A DNA stretch of 21,409 bases from Chara braunii. Lineage: Eukaryota > Streptophyta > Charophyceae > Charales > Characeae. The notes beneath the pieces were generated by a model. That model made no database searches. It saw nothing but the letters and a program-made list of their open reading frames with translations, and was not told where the DNA came from. The stretch lies in contig BFEA01000125.1 of the NCBI GenBank assembly GCA_003427395.1, forward strand, positions 221,685 to 243,093, in the 5' to 3' direction. Numbering within the stretch: the stretch's first letter is position 1; each line of letters begins with the position of its first letter. Position numbers and translations under genes: made by a program. This document shows positions 8,941 to 20,008 of the stretch, in pieces.

Positions 8941-10060
8941 TAGTTTTTGTCACGAGTAAGAACCAGGGCGGATACCCTTGCAAGGGTATTCGTGCCGACA
9001 GCTTACCGGACCATATTAAGCGACGTCCCCGTCGCTTCGCCAAATCAGAAAGCTATAAGCCCACCCATACTCCAAATGCTGACGAGAAATGAGCCAATCC
9101 GATTAGCCGACAAACACAGGGTAGAGGCCTCTATCAAAACATGTCTCTACAACTATATGCTGCTAGGTTTCTAACCTGGGCCTCTTACCGCCAAAAAATT
9201 AGGACGCTGACCACATAAGTTCCAAAGACCTTCCCAATCGTTCTCTCCCCGGTCCTAGACAACCTTCGGCTTCTCGTTGGGTGTCCCTAGTCCTGGCAAA
9301 AACTAGGGATGCGGGCCTTAATCGAGACCTTTGAAGGCACTCTCGCCTTCCTTCTCAAAAATTTCTCGCAATCAAATACACATAAGTATATATGTATACT
9401 TAATATCCGCTCAGCTCTTTCTGCAGTCTAGTACAGAAAGGCTAGGTCTTCACCTTGACCCACCATAGCCTGGCTGATCGGACCAGGACCACGGCCCACC
9501 GCATTGTTATTTAGTAGCAACATCCTCGTTGGTTACGCAACGATAGGTTTTCTCCTGATAAGCATTCAATCAGGATTTTCAAAAAAAAATCTCAACCATC
9601 ACTATCCCACGGAGTAATTTCACTAGGGCGGGCACCCCACCTTAAACTCTTACCCACGCGGTCCCGCAGCCAGGTTGCGCCGGCTAGCAGCCATCCAATG
9701 GGGTTACGCCCTAGAGGTACTGACTTATTTTCCGTTAGCTTGACCTTTCTTCAATATGTCTCAGAATTAGCACCAGTGGTTAGACGGGGGCGTCGCAAAA
9801 TAAAATCACTGGCCCACTGCGAGATGCGCAGGGGTCCGAACGCATTTATCAGCCCTCCCTCAATAGGCATGGCATCCTTCGAACGCTTACAGACAAAATC
9901 ACCGCTAAAGACACCAGGCCGTGACCCCTGGCTTGATCAGAGCCAGCAGCCACCCACCCTGATACATCTCTCGCCCTGCACTCGTTGCGAATTTCTCAAA
10001 CATTCCAAACAAAAGTGACCCTTTTCGTCATACTTTATCACTCATCAGACAACTCGTCAT
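8941..10060. other. Unassigned sequence dense in short perfect hairpins
   Basis: No coding frame is convincing. Perfect stems are unusually frequent: ATACCCTTGCAAGGGTAT (8972-8989), AAGCGACG/CGTCGCTT (9018-9037), TCCCTAGT/ACTAGGGA (9284-9309), AAGTATA/TATACTT (9384-9401), CTTTCTG/CAGAAAG (9417-9440) and TCCTGAT/ATCAGGA (9553-9575). This resembles DNA encoding a folded RNA such as rRNA, and it lies near U6 and LSU fragments. No conserved rRNA block could be aligned, so the identity is open. Confidence 0.4.
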
Positions 10061-10114
10061 GCCATAAATCAATTTACTCACTTCTGAGGGTGATTCTTCC
10101 AACCATAAACCATT

Positions 10115-10326
10115 CCCCTTTTCCAACAAAGGGACTCTCATCATAAACAAAATACCCCCTCTTCCAAAAATCACGAGGGGTTTCGCCATAAAACAATACA
10201 CTCCCTCTCCCAGAAATCACGAGGGGTTTCGCCATAAAACCAAACTTCCCCTCCTCAAAACTCGAGGGGGTCTCATCATAACGCACATCATCACAAAAAC
10301 ATCCCCTTTTCCAAAATCCAAGGGGG
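10115..10326. repeat. Five-unit tandem array of hairpins with co-varying arms
   Basis: Hairpins start at about 10115, 10156, 10203, 10248 and 10303 with spacing of about 41-55. Arms are CCCTTT/AAAGGG, CCCCTC/GAGGGG, CCCTC/GAGGG, CCCCTC/GAGGGG and CCCCTT/AAGGGG, so the T/C in one arm changes together with A/G in the other. Units are joined by a spacer like TTTCGCCATAAAAC or CTCATCATAAAC. The minus strand stays open for 86 codons, giving a repetitive peptide (FWKRG..., YDE.P motifs). That is more likely a by-product of the repeat than a gene. Confidence 0.75.
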
Positions 10327-10339
10327 TTTATCATAAAAC

Positions 10340-11032
10340 AAACATCACTAAGAGATCATCTTATGGGTCCTCATCACAACTTAAGCAATCAATAATCAAC
10401 ATGGTAAGCATTTTGAGCCTCCAGGGCTCATAAACCTTCAAAATCCTCACAACCTTTCACAAACGGCTGCGCTTCCTCCCCTTATACTTTGCCCTATCAA
10501 CTGCCCGTGGGCAGGTCGCACAAGTATACCGAGGAGTAGATAGTTTTGCTTACAATCATATTCACAGTACCCAGGGCAAAATAAGATGCTTTTCACACAC
10601 TGTCCACACAAACCCACCATACATCAGAGTATAACCACACATGTGAGAGAGACAAGTGATCGTCACATAAAAGAATGGTCCCTGAAATAAAACCTCATCA
10701 TAATATACACTCAGGGAATAAAATGCCTCACACAGAAAGTGTCTCCAAATCATAGCTCACTCAACTCAAGCCACACCAAACCCATACTGACAACAACCCC
10801 TAGAATACATGTCAGATCTGTCTTTCAAAACCAGTGCGTAGGCCACCTAAATATGTACATGCCTCATCTAAATGATCCTGATCCTCAAGATCCCAGCTTA
10901 GTAGGAACACTAGAGTTCAGATCTAGACTAGTAGCAATCATCAAAAAAGTTTTATATGTCTAAGAGGGTATCACACAAAACCTAAGCTGATGCCTCACAA
11001 GACACTCGCCCACTTACATAGACAAACCGGCC
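10340..11032. other. No gene recognised; 3' flank of the retroelement's last ORF
   Basis: The stretch is AT-rich, with no coding frame of note. It follows the stop of the Gag-like ORF on the minus strand and could be 3' untranslated sequence. A purine run on the minus strand (AAGGGGAGGAAG, around 10472-10485) could be a polypurine tract, but no LTR start matching the right-hand LTR follows it. Confidence 0.4.
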
Positions 11033-13811
11033 CTACCTCCTCAACTCCTCCTGGTTTTGCCTATATAACTGAGCCCTAAGTCCATCTGCGGACTTCTCTA
11101 CTATCCTACCCTGTCTATCATACATCTTACCCCCTACCTCTGAGACCTTCCCTGCTGCCTTATCCTCAAGGAACTCGAGACAGTCCAGAGCCAGATGCAC
11201 GCCTCTCTTGCAGTAGAAGCATAGCTGATCAATCTTCCTCTTGAACTTCTTCTTCCTGGGCTGAGGGGGTGGCGATGAAGGAGATCATACCAAGGTACTG
11301 ACAACCCCCTGCTGCTCTGATCGAGGAGCTGCGGTACTAACGACCTCCTGCTGCTCTGTCTCAGGAACCGGTCCCCCAGACCCAGATCCAGTAGCCCAAA
11401 ATCCCAGTCTGCTCCTCAAATCCCCTGTCACTGGGACGTACTCATGCGTGTCCAACCTCTGAGGTCTCCTCTCGAGTGTCTCTCCTGGCATTGCAATGGG
11501 ATGCTCCTCAATCTCCTCTGGCCCATACTCAGGTGTGCCCAACCTCTGGAGCCCTTCCTCGATGGCACCCTCCGCCTCAATCCCCATCTCTCTCTCAAGA
11601 GGCTCCTCTATCCTCTGCTCAGGTGAAAACAAACTCACCTCCTCCTGCATAGTATGCACCGTCTCAAGGAGCACGCTCATGGATCCCTCTGCTGAGCCCT
11701 GAGCCGGTTTACTGCTAGATGGTGGTAACCCCTCCTCAACTGCCAAAGGTACGACTGGGCCCGCCGCTGCTACTGGCAGCGTCGCGAGCTCGGTAGGGGC
11801 TCTGAACTCGAACACCTCTCTCTCCGCCTGTCTCTGGGCTTTTGCCTCCTCTGGCTCCAAGATAACTCTCCCCATAGGTGGCTCCTGGCGACGCTCTGCT
11901 GCAGATGGCTATCCCGGTAACCCACGTCTTGGCTGCCTCTGCTCTCCCTGCCTGCTGCTCTCTGTCTTGTCCACCTTTCCTTGGGTTTGCTGCCGCAGGC
12001 TCTCAATGATAGTTGCCTGGCTGGCCACCAATGCCTTGAGTTCTTGGATTTCCATCTCCATAGCCCCCAGGCGTACTCCATGGCTTGCTTCGTTCATCTT
12101 CTTCCCTGCCAGATCGCTCTCCAATAACAAGTGCCGGTCAAAAGTCGTCTTGGCCAGGAACTTGATTTTGCGATCTAACCTCTCTTCCGCCTTCCTTGCC
12201 ACCCCAAACCCGACTCTGACTGGCGAAGGAACCTCCTCTCCTTTCTGCTCCCAGAAGTCCCTCCACATCTCTGGGATCTCCGGGGCCCTAGCTGGCGCGC
12301 TGGGTGGCTGACCTGGGAGTGCTCCCGCTGCCTCCGATCTGCCTCTCCTGCTGCTGCTCCGGAAGCTCCCCCGCTGCCTCCAACCTCTGCCTCTCTTGCC
12401 ATATCTCATCTATCCGCCTGGTTCTCCTTGCCCTCTTTTCTTCAGCCGTCTCTCCAGCTGGCGCCCTTTCCCTCGTGCGGAGGTCGACCCTCTTCGGGAT
12501 CTCTGCCTCCATCTCCTTCTCGGGCTGGCACGACTCCTGGCGAGGCTCTGCAGGTGCTAGCTCCTCCAGGTCTGGGTGCTCCAGGGCATGAGCTGCTAGG
12601 TGCTTGTCAATCAGGATCAAGGTTTCTCTCCTTACAGTTGCCCTCTCTCTCCTCCTTTCTGCCCTTTCTTCTGGCGAAGGAGCCTTTCCTGATGAAGGTA
12701 ATGGGGCCTCCTCTCTCTGCAACCTCTCCCCCGCCAGGTGAGTGCTCCCTGGCGCATCCCCGAGTCTCAAACCCACCGCTGGCGTCTGTGGGGGCGTGTC
12801 CTCTCCAACCTCTATCACTTCCTTCCCTGCACGTCTCCCCTCATCGCCCAGCCCTCTCTCTCGCTGAGTATCGTGGACCTCCTCCTGTGGCACCTCCTCT
12901 CGTGGTATCTCCTCCTGTGGCACCTCCTCTCGTCATACCTCCTCCGTCTGCTCTCCATGCTCCTCACCCCGAGGCGACGCCCTCCACCGGGAGATATCCA
13001 AATGCGTCTCCAATTCCCTCAAGGGCCCCTCAGATGCTGGCGACTCCTCCTGCGTGCGTGTTGGTCACCTCCTCAATCCACCTTCGGTAAACCGATGGAA
13101 CTCCACTGGTCCCAACCCACACTCAGGGTATGCCCCTCTCTCCTCAGCGTCTGGCTCCGGCTCCGGTTCCTCCTCTCTCCTGGCTAGGGTCTTCCGTCCT
13201 CCTCGAGACGGTCTCGCCTCCCTGGGCTCAGGGTCCCTCTGCCTCCGACTCCTTTGACGCCTCTCGACTCTGGGCTGAGGGGGCTCTGGTCGTCGAAAGG
13301 CCTCTCTCGGATGTGCCCTGCAGCTCTCCCAGTCCCGAGCCATGTCTCTGACCTGCTTAGCCAGTGCCCTCTCCGCCTTTCTGGTCCAGAGGGGTAACGT
13401 CCTCGCCCACTCATTTCTCGGTATACCCTGCCCCTGCATGAACCACTCGAAGGCAGGGATAAAGTCTGCCACATTTTCGATTTCCAGACGGATCGGCCTG
13501 CCATCTGGTCCCACAGGCGAGGGTCGCAACTCCTCCATCCTTGTCTCCACCTCCTGCCTCGTCGTCGCCTCCCTACGAATCCGGGCAATGGGTTCCTCGA
13601 ACCTGCCTGCTTCCCTCAATCTCTCAATCGCCTGAGCCACGATCCAGCCCATACGCCTCGCATGCTCCCAGAAACCGTCCAGGAATAACTCGATGTCCCC
13701 ATCATCGTAGACCGGTGTACTCTCTCGATGGTGAGGCCCATGCCGCTCATATCCTCCTGATGCGCCCAACGGCCTCTGAGGCGGCCGTGTCCCCTTGCCT
13801 CCTCTTCGCAT
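11033..13811 (-). pseudogene. Gag-like third ORF downstream of integrase, with C-terminal zinc knuckle
   Basis: From ATG 13811 the frame encodes about 925 codons. Residues ~33-165 (VYDDGDIELFLDGFWEHA ... FIPAFEWFMQGQGI ... WARTLPLWTRKAERALA ... AFRRPEPPQPR) form an alpha-helical Trp-rich block like a retrotransposon capsid domain. A long charged Arg/Glu/Pro-rich middle follows, with EEVPQEEI repeats near 12920 and a likely coiled coil near 12160-11985 (EMEIQELKALV, IESLRQQ). Near the C-terminus sits a CCHC knuckle, CFYCKRGVHLALDC (11180-11221), then ~50 residues to the stop at 11033. It would package RNA or build particles. It is broken by in-frame stops at 13065, about 12936, 11909 and 11285 and a frameshift near 12300. 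The frame is also open upstream to 13922 with a hydrophobic start, but a splice acceptor at 13834 suggests that part is intron. Alternatively, it is the gag of a second element abutting the first. Confidence 0.75.
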
Positions 13812-13833
13812 GACTGTCTTTGTAAAGTCAGAC

Positions 13834-13870
13834 CTGCACAACAGGCGAAGGAGACAACAGACACACATTG
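13834..13870 (-). promoter_or_regulatory. Candidate 3' splice site before the third ORF
   Basis: On the minus strand a pyrimidine-rich run (GTCTGTTGTCTCCTTCGCC) leads to TTGTGCAG at 13836-13834, 23 bases before ATG 13811. This is the usual form of a plant 3' splice site. Splicing is a known way for retroelements to express an ORF after integrase. The donor was not identified, so this is inference from one motif. Confidence 0.4.
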
Positions 13871-13976
13871 GGGTAAGCAAACAGGTGATAATCAAAGCAA
13901 GCTCATACCAGACCACACTCATACAGCATGCATCCTACCTAACCTACACACCCTGGTACTTCTATTATAAAGGCAG

Positions 13977-16900
13977 TCAGGTCATCTCTCTTACCTCTTC
14001 TCTCGCCACAAATTTCTTCAGTCGCGTTCCAAATACCCAGTCCTTCCACTCTGTCCCATTTAGCTCCTCAATCTGGTACACTCCGAAGTCTCCGACCTGT
14101 ACGATCCGGTAGGGACCTAACCACCTCTTATCAAGCTTCCTAGACCATTGTTTTTCCAGTGATGAATCGTAGGGAAGCACGACATCTCCAACTGCCAAGG
14201 GTACTTTCCTCACCCGCGCAGACTGATCCCATCGAGCCTTATCATCCATACGGCTTCTCGCCACCTGATCAGACGCCTCCTGGATCCTTTCTTCTATCGC
14301 CCCTATCTGCCGCGCCCGAATATCGAGCAACTCTTCAAATGACAGGTTAACTTCCAGATCCTGGCGCCTCCATGTCTTAAGAAAGTTCTCGATAGGGAAG
14401 GTGGCATGCCTTCCATACCACAGTGTTGCCGGTGCATATTTGGTGGATCTTTTTACTGTAATGTTCTCAACAAAGAACCCCGCCCTTAGGTATCTTGGCC
14501 ATTGATTAGGCCTACCTTCGGTCCACTTAGCAAGGAGACTCGTAATGGTACTATGTTGTCTCTCCACGGGAGCATTTGCCTGGGGGTGCGCGGCCGTGGT
14601 GTAGTTGGCGGCTACACCATACCTTGATAGCAATTATCACACCTCCTGGCAGGTAAACTCCGATCCCCTATCCATTACGAATTCCCTAACGAAAGGATAG
14701 CGCAGATAGTACTCTTCGATGCAGCTCACCAGGACTAACCCGGTCTTTGTGCGAATAGCACGCCCGTGTACGAAGCCAGACAGGTTATCGCGCGCATCGA
14801 AGATATAGTTATAGCCTTGATCCCCAAGCGGCATAAACAGTAGATCGAGATGCACTACAGCCCCCACCTCTCGCTCTAGCCTTGGATGCAGCGGCTTTCC
14901 TTGCCTTAAACGGGATCTCTCCTGGCAGGGTACGCAAGATCGGCAGAACTTCCCGACCATATCCATCATCCCATCCCAGTAGTACTACTCACTTATCTTG
15001 GCATACGTGGCTTGTACCCCTCGATGCCCTCCTGCAATGCCATCATGAAGCGCTGCTACGACGTCGATCTGACGATTCTTACCGCAGACGACGCTCCTGG
15101 GATTCCCCGCTTCTCTTCTCACGAAAAGGTGATCGTCTCGCACTAAATAACGTTGCACCATCCTCTGAGCTCTATCGCTTGCATCCCTAAGCAACATTTC
15201 ACATGACAAACGAAGCCCCCGCTCTAGGTAGATCCCGCCGTACTCCTCTGCACGAAAAACCTCCTTAATCTCCTTTTCCTCGAACTCGTCGTCCTGGCTC
15301 TCGGGCACTTCGTCCACATTCCCTGTCGGGTTCAACGAGCCTGACTGGTCGAGGCCGTCCTGCAATAACGTGTTGACGATGAGATACATTCCTCCTATCA
15401 GGTCCTCATGCCGTTCTACTTGGCCAGGCCCTTCCTCAATCGTTCTCATGTCCTCCACCAGGCTATGCGAGCTGGCCAACGCTAACTCCATCATCCACTG
15501 AACATCTTTACCACCCCAAGGATCCTCTTCTTCAAAGGGTTTGAGGACTAGATCGGCCCTCCTTTCATACCCATTCGGCGCTTGCCAGATAGGATAGCCT
15601 ACACAGCTGGGCACTCGCGACGACCACTTGTTGATGTGGAGACGAACATCTTCTTCCTGATCCAGAAATCCGTCAACTGGGGCCGTATTCTCCACCGCCT
15701 CCCCTTCCTATTTATCCCAGTTGATCCGACTCAGCCCGTCCGCCCGGTTCTTACTACCAGGAATCCGTTCCAATTCGAAGTTGAACATCCAGATGTATGT
15801 CAGCCATCTGGCAACCGTCGGATCCGATGGAACGTAATTCCTTAGAGAGTAGGCCAGGGCGGTCGGATCCACTCTCAAAATAAACCTCCTGCCGAAGATG
15901 TAGTTCCGAAAGATTCGCAGATAATGGAGGACGGTAATGGTCTCCCTTTTGAACTAAGAGTAGTTCCTCTCTGTCGTACAGAGGGTCCGACTCTCAAATC
16001 GCAAGGGTCATTCCTTTCCCTCCATGTCCGCCTGAATTAGAACTCCTCCTAAGGCAGTTGGCCCCGCATCTGTTTCGACTATGAAGGGTCGTGTTTTTGT
16101 GACATCATAATCTGGCGCTCCTAACACCAACCCTCCTTCTCGAAATTCCTCCTTCATTCTGACCACCACCTCTTCTTGTTCTTCACCTCAAACCCATTCC
16201 TGATCCTGACAGACTAACTTCCTCAGGTGTTCAGTCTTAGCAGCAAAGTTCTTGACGAAGGCCCTCCAAAATCCACACGTACCAAGGAAGCTCCTGATAT
16301 TAGTTATTGAGTGGAACGGAACTGGCCACTCAGTAATCTTGTCCGTCTTCTTCACATCCGGCCTTTGGCCCTTCTCGCTGCATACAAATCCTAAGATAGT
16401 CGCTTTCTTCATGCAGTGTCTGGATTTGGCCCCGCTCGCCGTGAGGTTATGCTCCTCGAGCAGGCTCAGGACTTTTTCAAGGTCCTGAATATGCTTCCAG
16501 ACACAGCGCCTCACCCCTGGCGAGACTTCGTCGCTTTCCTTCACTGCCGGCCCCTTCAACGCCAAATCATCGATGTATGGTTGTGTGATATGGGGGCTGA
16601 CTGACTGCATAGCCCGAATCATGGCCCGTTGGACCATTGCTACCGCATTGGTCCACCCTTGTGGGGTCACGTTCATGTGGATTAGCCCTCGCGGCGTGTG
16701 CATAGCCGTCACAGGCCTGTCCGGCGGGTAGACTGGGAACTGATCATATCATGAGTAAAGGTCTATAAGTGAGATTATAGGTCTTCCAACACAGGATTCT
16801 GATAGCGTGTCTGCATTGCGCAACCCTCCAGCATCCCGCACGGTCACCGCATTCAGTCTTTGCAAATCTTGCACCCACCGCAGCGTCCCGTTAGGCTTGA

Positions 16901-17425
16901 TAAAGCAGAACCACGGGGACGCATACGGTCCACTCAAATAATCGGCGACGTGCGTACGTATTTTGTCGTCGAGGTAATCCACCACCTTCCTTTCCTCGTC
17001 AGGATTGGGATATCGCGCCCCTCTCATATTCCAAGGCTTATGTGGCACGGTATGGATGCGGATCATAGGTATCTTGTCCACATCCAGCCTGCCACGCTCC
17101 TCGTCACTAAACGCATAGGCGCGATGTCTCCTCTTCATTAACTCCACCATCAATGTTCGCTCATGAGGCAGTAGGAAGTCGGGCTCCCCTATAATCAACT
17201 TCCCGTCGTTCCCTTCGTTGATACGACATGGCCCTGCTAGATCACTTTTCCTCATTCGTCGTATCAACCCTCGTTCCCTCTCGTAGTATGCTTCCTCATC
17301 TTCTGTAACAAGGACGGGAACCGGACGACACTTCTTATCTACCGTCTTGTACCGCCTTTGGGAACCCTGCTTGAGCCGTCCCCTAAAAAAGATCGACTCA
17401 CAGATTGTGCTTGCGCTGATGCGGG
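13977..17425 (-). pseudogene. pol: Pol: reverse transcriptase, RNase H and integrase of Ty3/gypsy type
   Basis: About 1,149 codons in one frame. RT: LSGPYASPWFCFIKPNGTLR, the DLYS block, and the catalytic YIDD at 16577-16566 (a metal-binding Asp pair). RNase H: FIVETDAGPTALGGVL near 16060, carrying the first catalytic Asp. Integrase: HDGIAGGH (15046-15023) with FCRSCVPC forms the HHCC zinc finger. The DDE triad is Asp 14846, Asp 14672 and Glu 14564, with 57 and 35 residues between. A GPY/F module (WLGPYRIVQ) lies near 14120. It lacks a chromodomain and ends at 13977. The enzyme would copy element RNA to cDNA and insert it. Inactivating lesions are stops at 16749, 16188, 16008, 15954, 15708, 14985 and a TGA-TAA pair at 14639-14634, inside the integrase core. 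It follows the protease frame after a frameshift near 17425. Confidence 0.92.
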
Positions 17426-19579
17426 GTTCCTTCCGCTGCCCGGGAGCCGATATACCAGCTCCAACCTTTCTGCCTCGGGGCATTCCAGAACCTGCTCCCT
17501 CAGAGCCTGGATGGCATCCGGATCTGCCATCTCATGCGCGGCCACCAAGTTCATGGCCTTCCCAACATCTGACAGGCTGAGAGAAAATGCTTCCACTCTC
17601 TCTCCTGCTTCGGGCTCTGCCCGGAGCCTCCGACGCTCACCTTCCGACTCTTCAATTGTGAATGATCCTGGATTGGGCCGGTTCCTTATACTCCTTGGCC
17701 CTGTATTTCTACAGGTAATTATTTCATAATTCCCGTAGGCAGGATCGCATAAGAGGAGGATCAACGTCCCGTCATGCTTATTGAATATCACGGTCACCGT
17801 CCTGCTTAGGAATGACCTCCCCAGGAGGATTCCGTGATCCACGTCCGGCATGATGAAGAAGCAAGCCCGGGCCTTCACCTTTCCAACCTCGATGAGTACA
17901 TTCGAGGCTGTCCCACAAAATACGGCCTTGCAGCTGGCTCCGTGCAAAATACCGCAGTCGGAACGGTCTATATCCAGCCCGAATCTGATCGCGTCCGCCT
18001 CCCGAATAATGTTCATTTCTGCCCCTGTGTCCACCATTCCCGCGCACTTGGATCCCTTCACCACCAAATCCACCGTGCCGCAGGCTACGCACTTCCAATC
18101 CATCTTCGTGCCTGACTCCGCCCACTCTGCCTCCTTGGGCAGGATTGTACCCAGATGGACATTGGGCATCAAGCGTCGCGACAACCTCCCTTTCAGTTCA
18201 TCGTGGAGTCGCGGGGCCGACGTTAGTATTTCCTTTAGGGTCATGAGGTCATTATGCCCTTCCAGCAGTCGGTTGATCACTTTCTTCACGTCAAACCCTT
18301 CCTCCAATCAAACCTCATACTTCTTCCTTTTGGGCGGTCCGTCGTGTATGACCGGTTCGGCTTCTCCCCTGGCTCCCTTTTTCCTAGCCCGCTGCTCCGC
18401 TCTCTAATCCTCCTCCCTGCGCAGCCTCTTGTCCTCTTCCTCCTTATTGTCGCCATCCTCCACTTCCATGGCCTTTCGTTTTCCTGGCTCCGGCTCCCAC
18501 CGTAAAGGCTCTTGGCTGGCGCTGGCTTTGGCTTCATTTCTCGTTCGTGCTGCCTGTGTCAGCCGGGCCTGCGGAGTGAGGGGTCTCCCCATCATTCCTG
18601 ATTGTGGGCACGACCCCACCACACTTACTCTGGGTCGCTCAGGCGCTGACTCAGGACCAAAGTCGTAGAGGAACACCTTGGGGATGTTAGACTTCCATTT
18701 CCTCACTTCATCACACTGGCCCACCAACTTCTGTTGGTACCTCCCCATCTTATCCAGCAGGTCCTCCATTTTCCCCAACAAGACGGACGAAGGTTCCATC
18801 CTTTCTTCCTCATTCTCGTCATCTGACTCAATGGTTATGGACTCTTCCCTCTTACTTTCTCCTCGTAGTCCTTGAGTCACTTCCTCATCGCTCCCCACTT
18901 CCTCCACCCCAATCGGTGGTTCCCCCTTTTCCTGCCATAACCTGAACATGGCAGGGGGTGGCAGCCCAGCTGCCGCCCTTCGTTGGGCTTCCGCCCTCAC
19001 TCCTTCAAGCCTTATGTCAATAGCCTCCCCAAATTGATCGTAGATGTTCCCATCCATAGTGGAGGAAATCAGCCCGCTCCTCTCGTCTTCCCGTCTTATA
19101 TTACAGAATCTTATAGTGTGGCCTTGTTGGTCACAATATTGGCAGATGGCCGTCCTCCAGTCAAAACGGGGTCTTCCATACCCCTGACTTCCCTGATCCC
19201 CCTGGCCTTGATACCCCTGACCCTGATTCCCTTGGCCTTGGTACCCCTGGCCTTGACCATTCCATTGCCTTCCTCTTCCGCCGCCATTCCTGCCTCGCCC
19301 CCTTCCTCCACCCCTCCCTCCGTTGCCTTGATTGCCCTGCCCCTGGTTCCCACCTCCAGCCACGCTTCCCTGTGAACTAGGGGCAGGTGACGGTGGCGGG
19401 GCCACAGGCTGGGCCTGGGCTGCGGGGTAGATGGGTGGCGGCATACTCGTTTGCGGTCCGGCTACTAGTGGCGGGCTACCCCATGGTACAATTGCATTAA
19501 TCACCGGCCAGGGCCACTGTCCGTAGGAGGACGCCCCTTCCTGCGAGGGGCCTGTACTAGGAGAGAAGGTTAACAACAG
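17339..19579 (-). pseudogene. Nucleocapsid zinc knuckle and aspartic protease ORF
   Basis: It begins after a TGA at 19582-19580 with LLTFSPSTGPS, then a Pro/Gln-rich part and a Gly/Arg/Gln-rich tract of GQG/YQGQGNQ repeats (about 19360-19160) likely to bind RNA. The CCHC knuckle CQYCDQQGHTIRFC lies at 19144-19103. After a charged linker (KRKAMEVEDGDNKEEEDKRL) comes the retropepsin, with active site VDTGAEMNII (DTGA at 18031-18020) and the matching GILLGRSFL strand near 17825. It would release Gag and Pol from the polyprotein. Stops at 18404 (TAG) and 18308 (TGA) break one continuous frame. The protease frame runs out at 17339, but homologous reading moves to the RT frame near 17425, so a one-base indel separates it from pol. 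Upstream gag lies beyond a fold-back insertion and is in the same register. Confidence 0.88.
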
Positions 19580-19583
19580 TCAT

Positions 19584-20008
19584 ATTTTTCATCACCACTT
19601 CAGGACACCCTTCACCACTTCCGGATGCAGCCTGCCTAAATAGGTGGTTTTCAGGGTCTTCGGACCTTTCACCACTTCAGGACCATTCAGGTCTGAAAAT
19701 CCCGAATGGTCTTGAAGTGGTGAAAGCTCCGAAGACCCTGAAAACCACATGTTTAGGCAGGATGCATCCTCAAGTGGTGAAGGGTGGTTTTCATGGTCTT
19801 CGGACCTTTCACCACTTCAGGACCATTCAGGATTTTCAGACTTCACAAAACTCTCACTTGACCACTTCAGGACACACTTCTCCACTTCAGGATGCAACCT
19901 ACCTAAACAAGTGGTTTTCAGGGTCTTCGGACCTTTCACCACTTCAGGACCATTCAGGATTTTCAGACTGCCAAAAACTCTCACTTCAGAATTTTCATTC
20001 CTGAATTT
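19584..20008. repeat. Fold-back/tandem repeat insertion between gag and the nucleocapsid ORF
   Basis: Arms 19606-19691 and 19701-19786 are inverted copies of 86 bases at roughly 90 percent identity around a 9-nt loop. Two further direct partial copies follow. The block GGTCTTCGGACCTTTCACC lies at about 19655, 19795 and 19922. The short motif CACTTCAGGA recurs throughout. Composition and repetition differ from the coding sequence on both sides, and the retroelement reading frame stops at its edges. It looks like a small non-autonomous fold-back element or an expanded tandem repeat. Target-site duplications are not evident. Confidence 0.75.

Noticed and set aside
9523-9550. Resemblance to the LSU rRNA segment CGCGGTACTTGTTCGCTATCGG (antisense)
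   Set aside because: Too many mismatches, and the distance to the firm LSU match is far longer than in any LSU rRNA.
10074-10334. 86-codon minus-strand frame with repeated peptides
   Set aside because: The repetition follows the hairpin array, and there is no other coding evidence.
10472-10485. Polypurine tract marking a 3' LTR
   Set aside because: No sequence matching the right-hand LTR follows it.
12304-13257. Plus-strand open frames of up to 220 codons
   Set aside because: They are shadows of the GC- and purine-rich Gag-like ORF on the minus strand, with biased Ser/Pro/Leu composition.
13836-13922. Signal peptide or membrane anchor at the start of the third ORF (MSVVWYELALIITCLL)
   Set aside because: A splice acceptor lies between it and the conserved part, so it is probably intron or untranslated sequence. 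Not claimed as Env-like.
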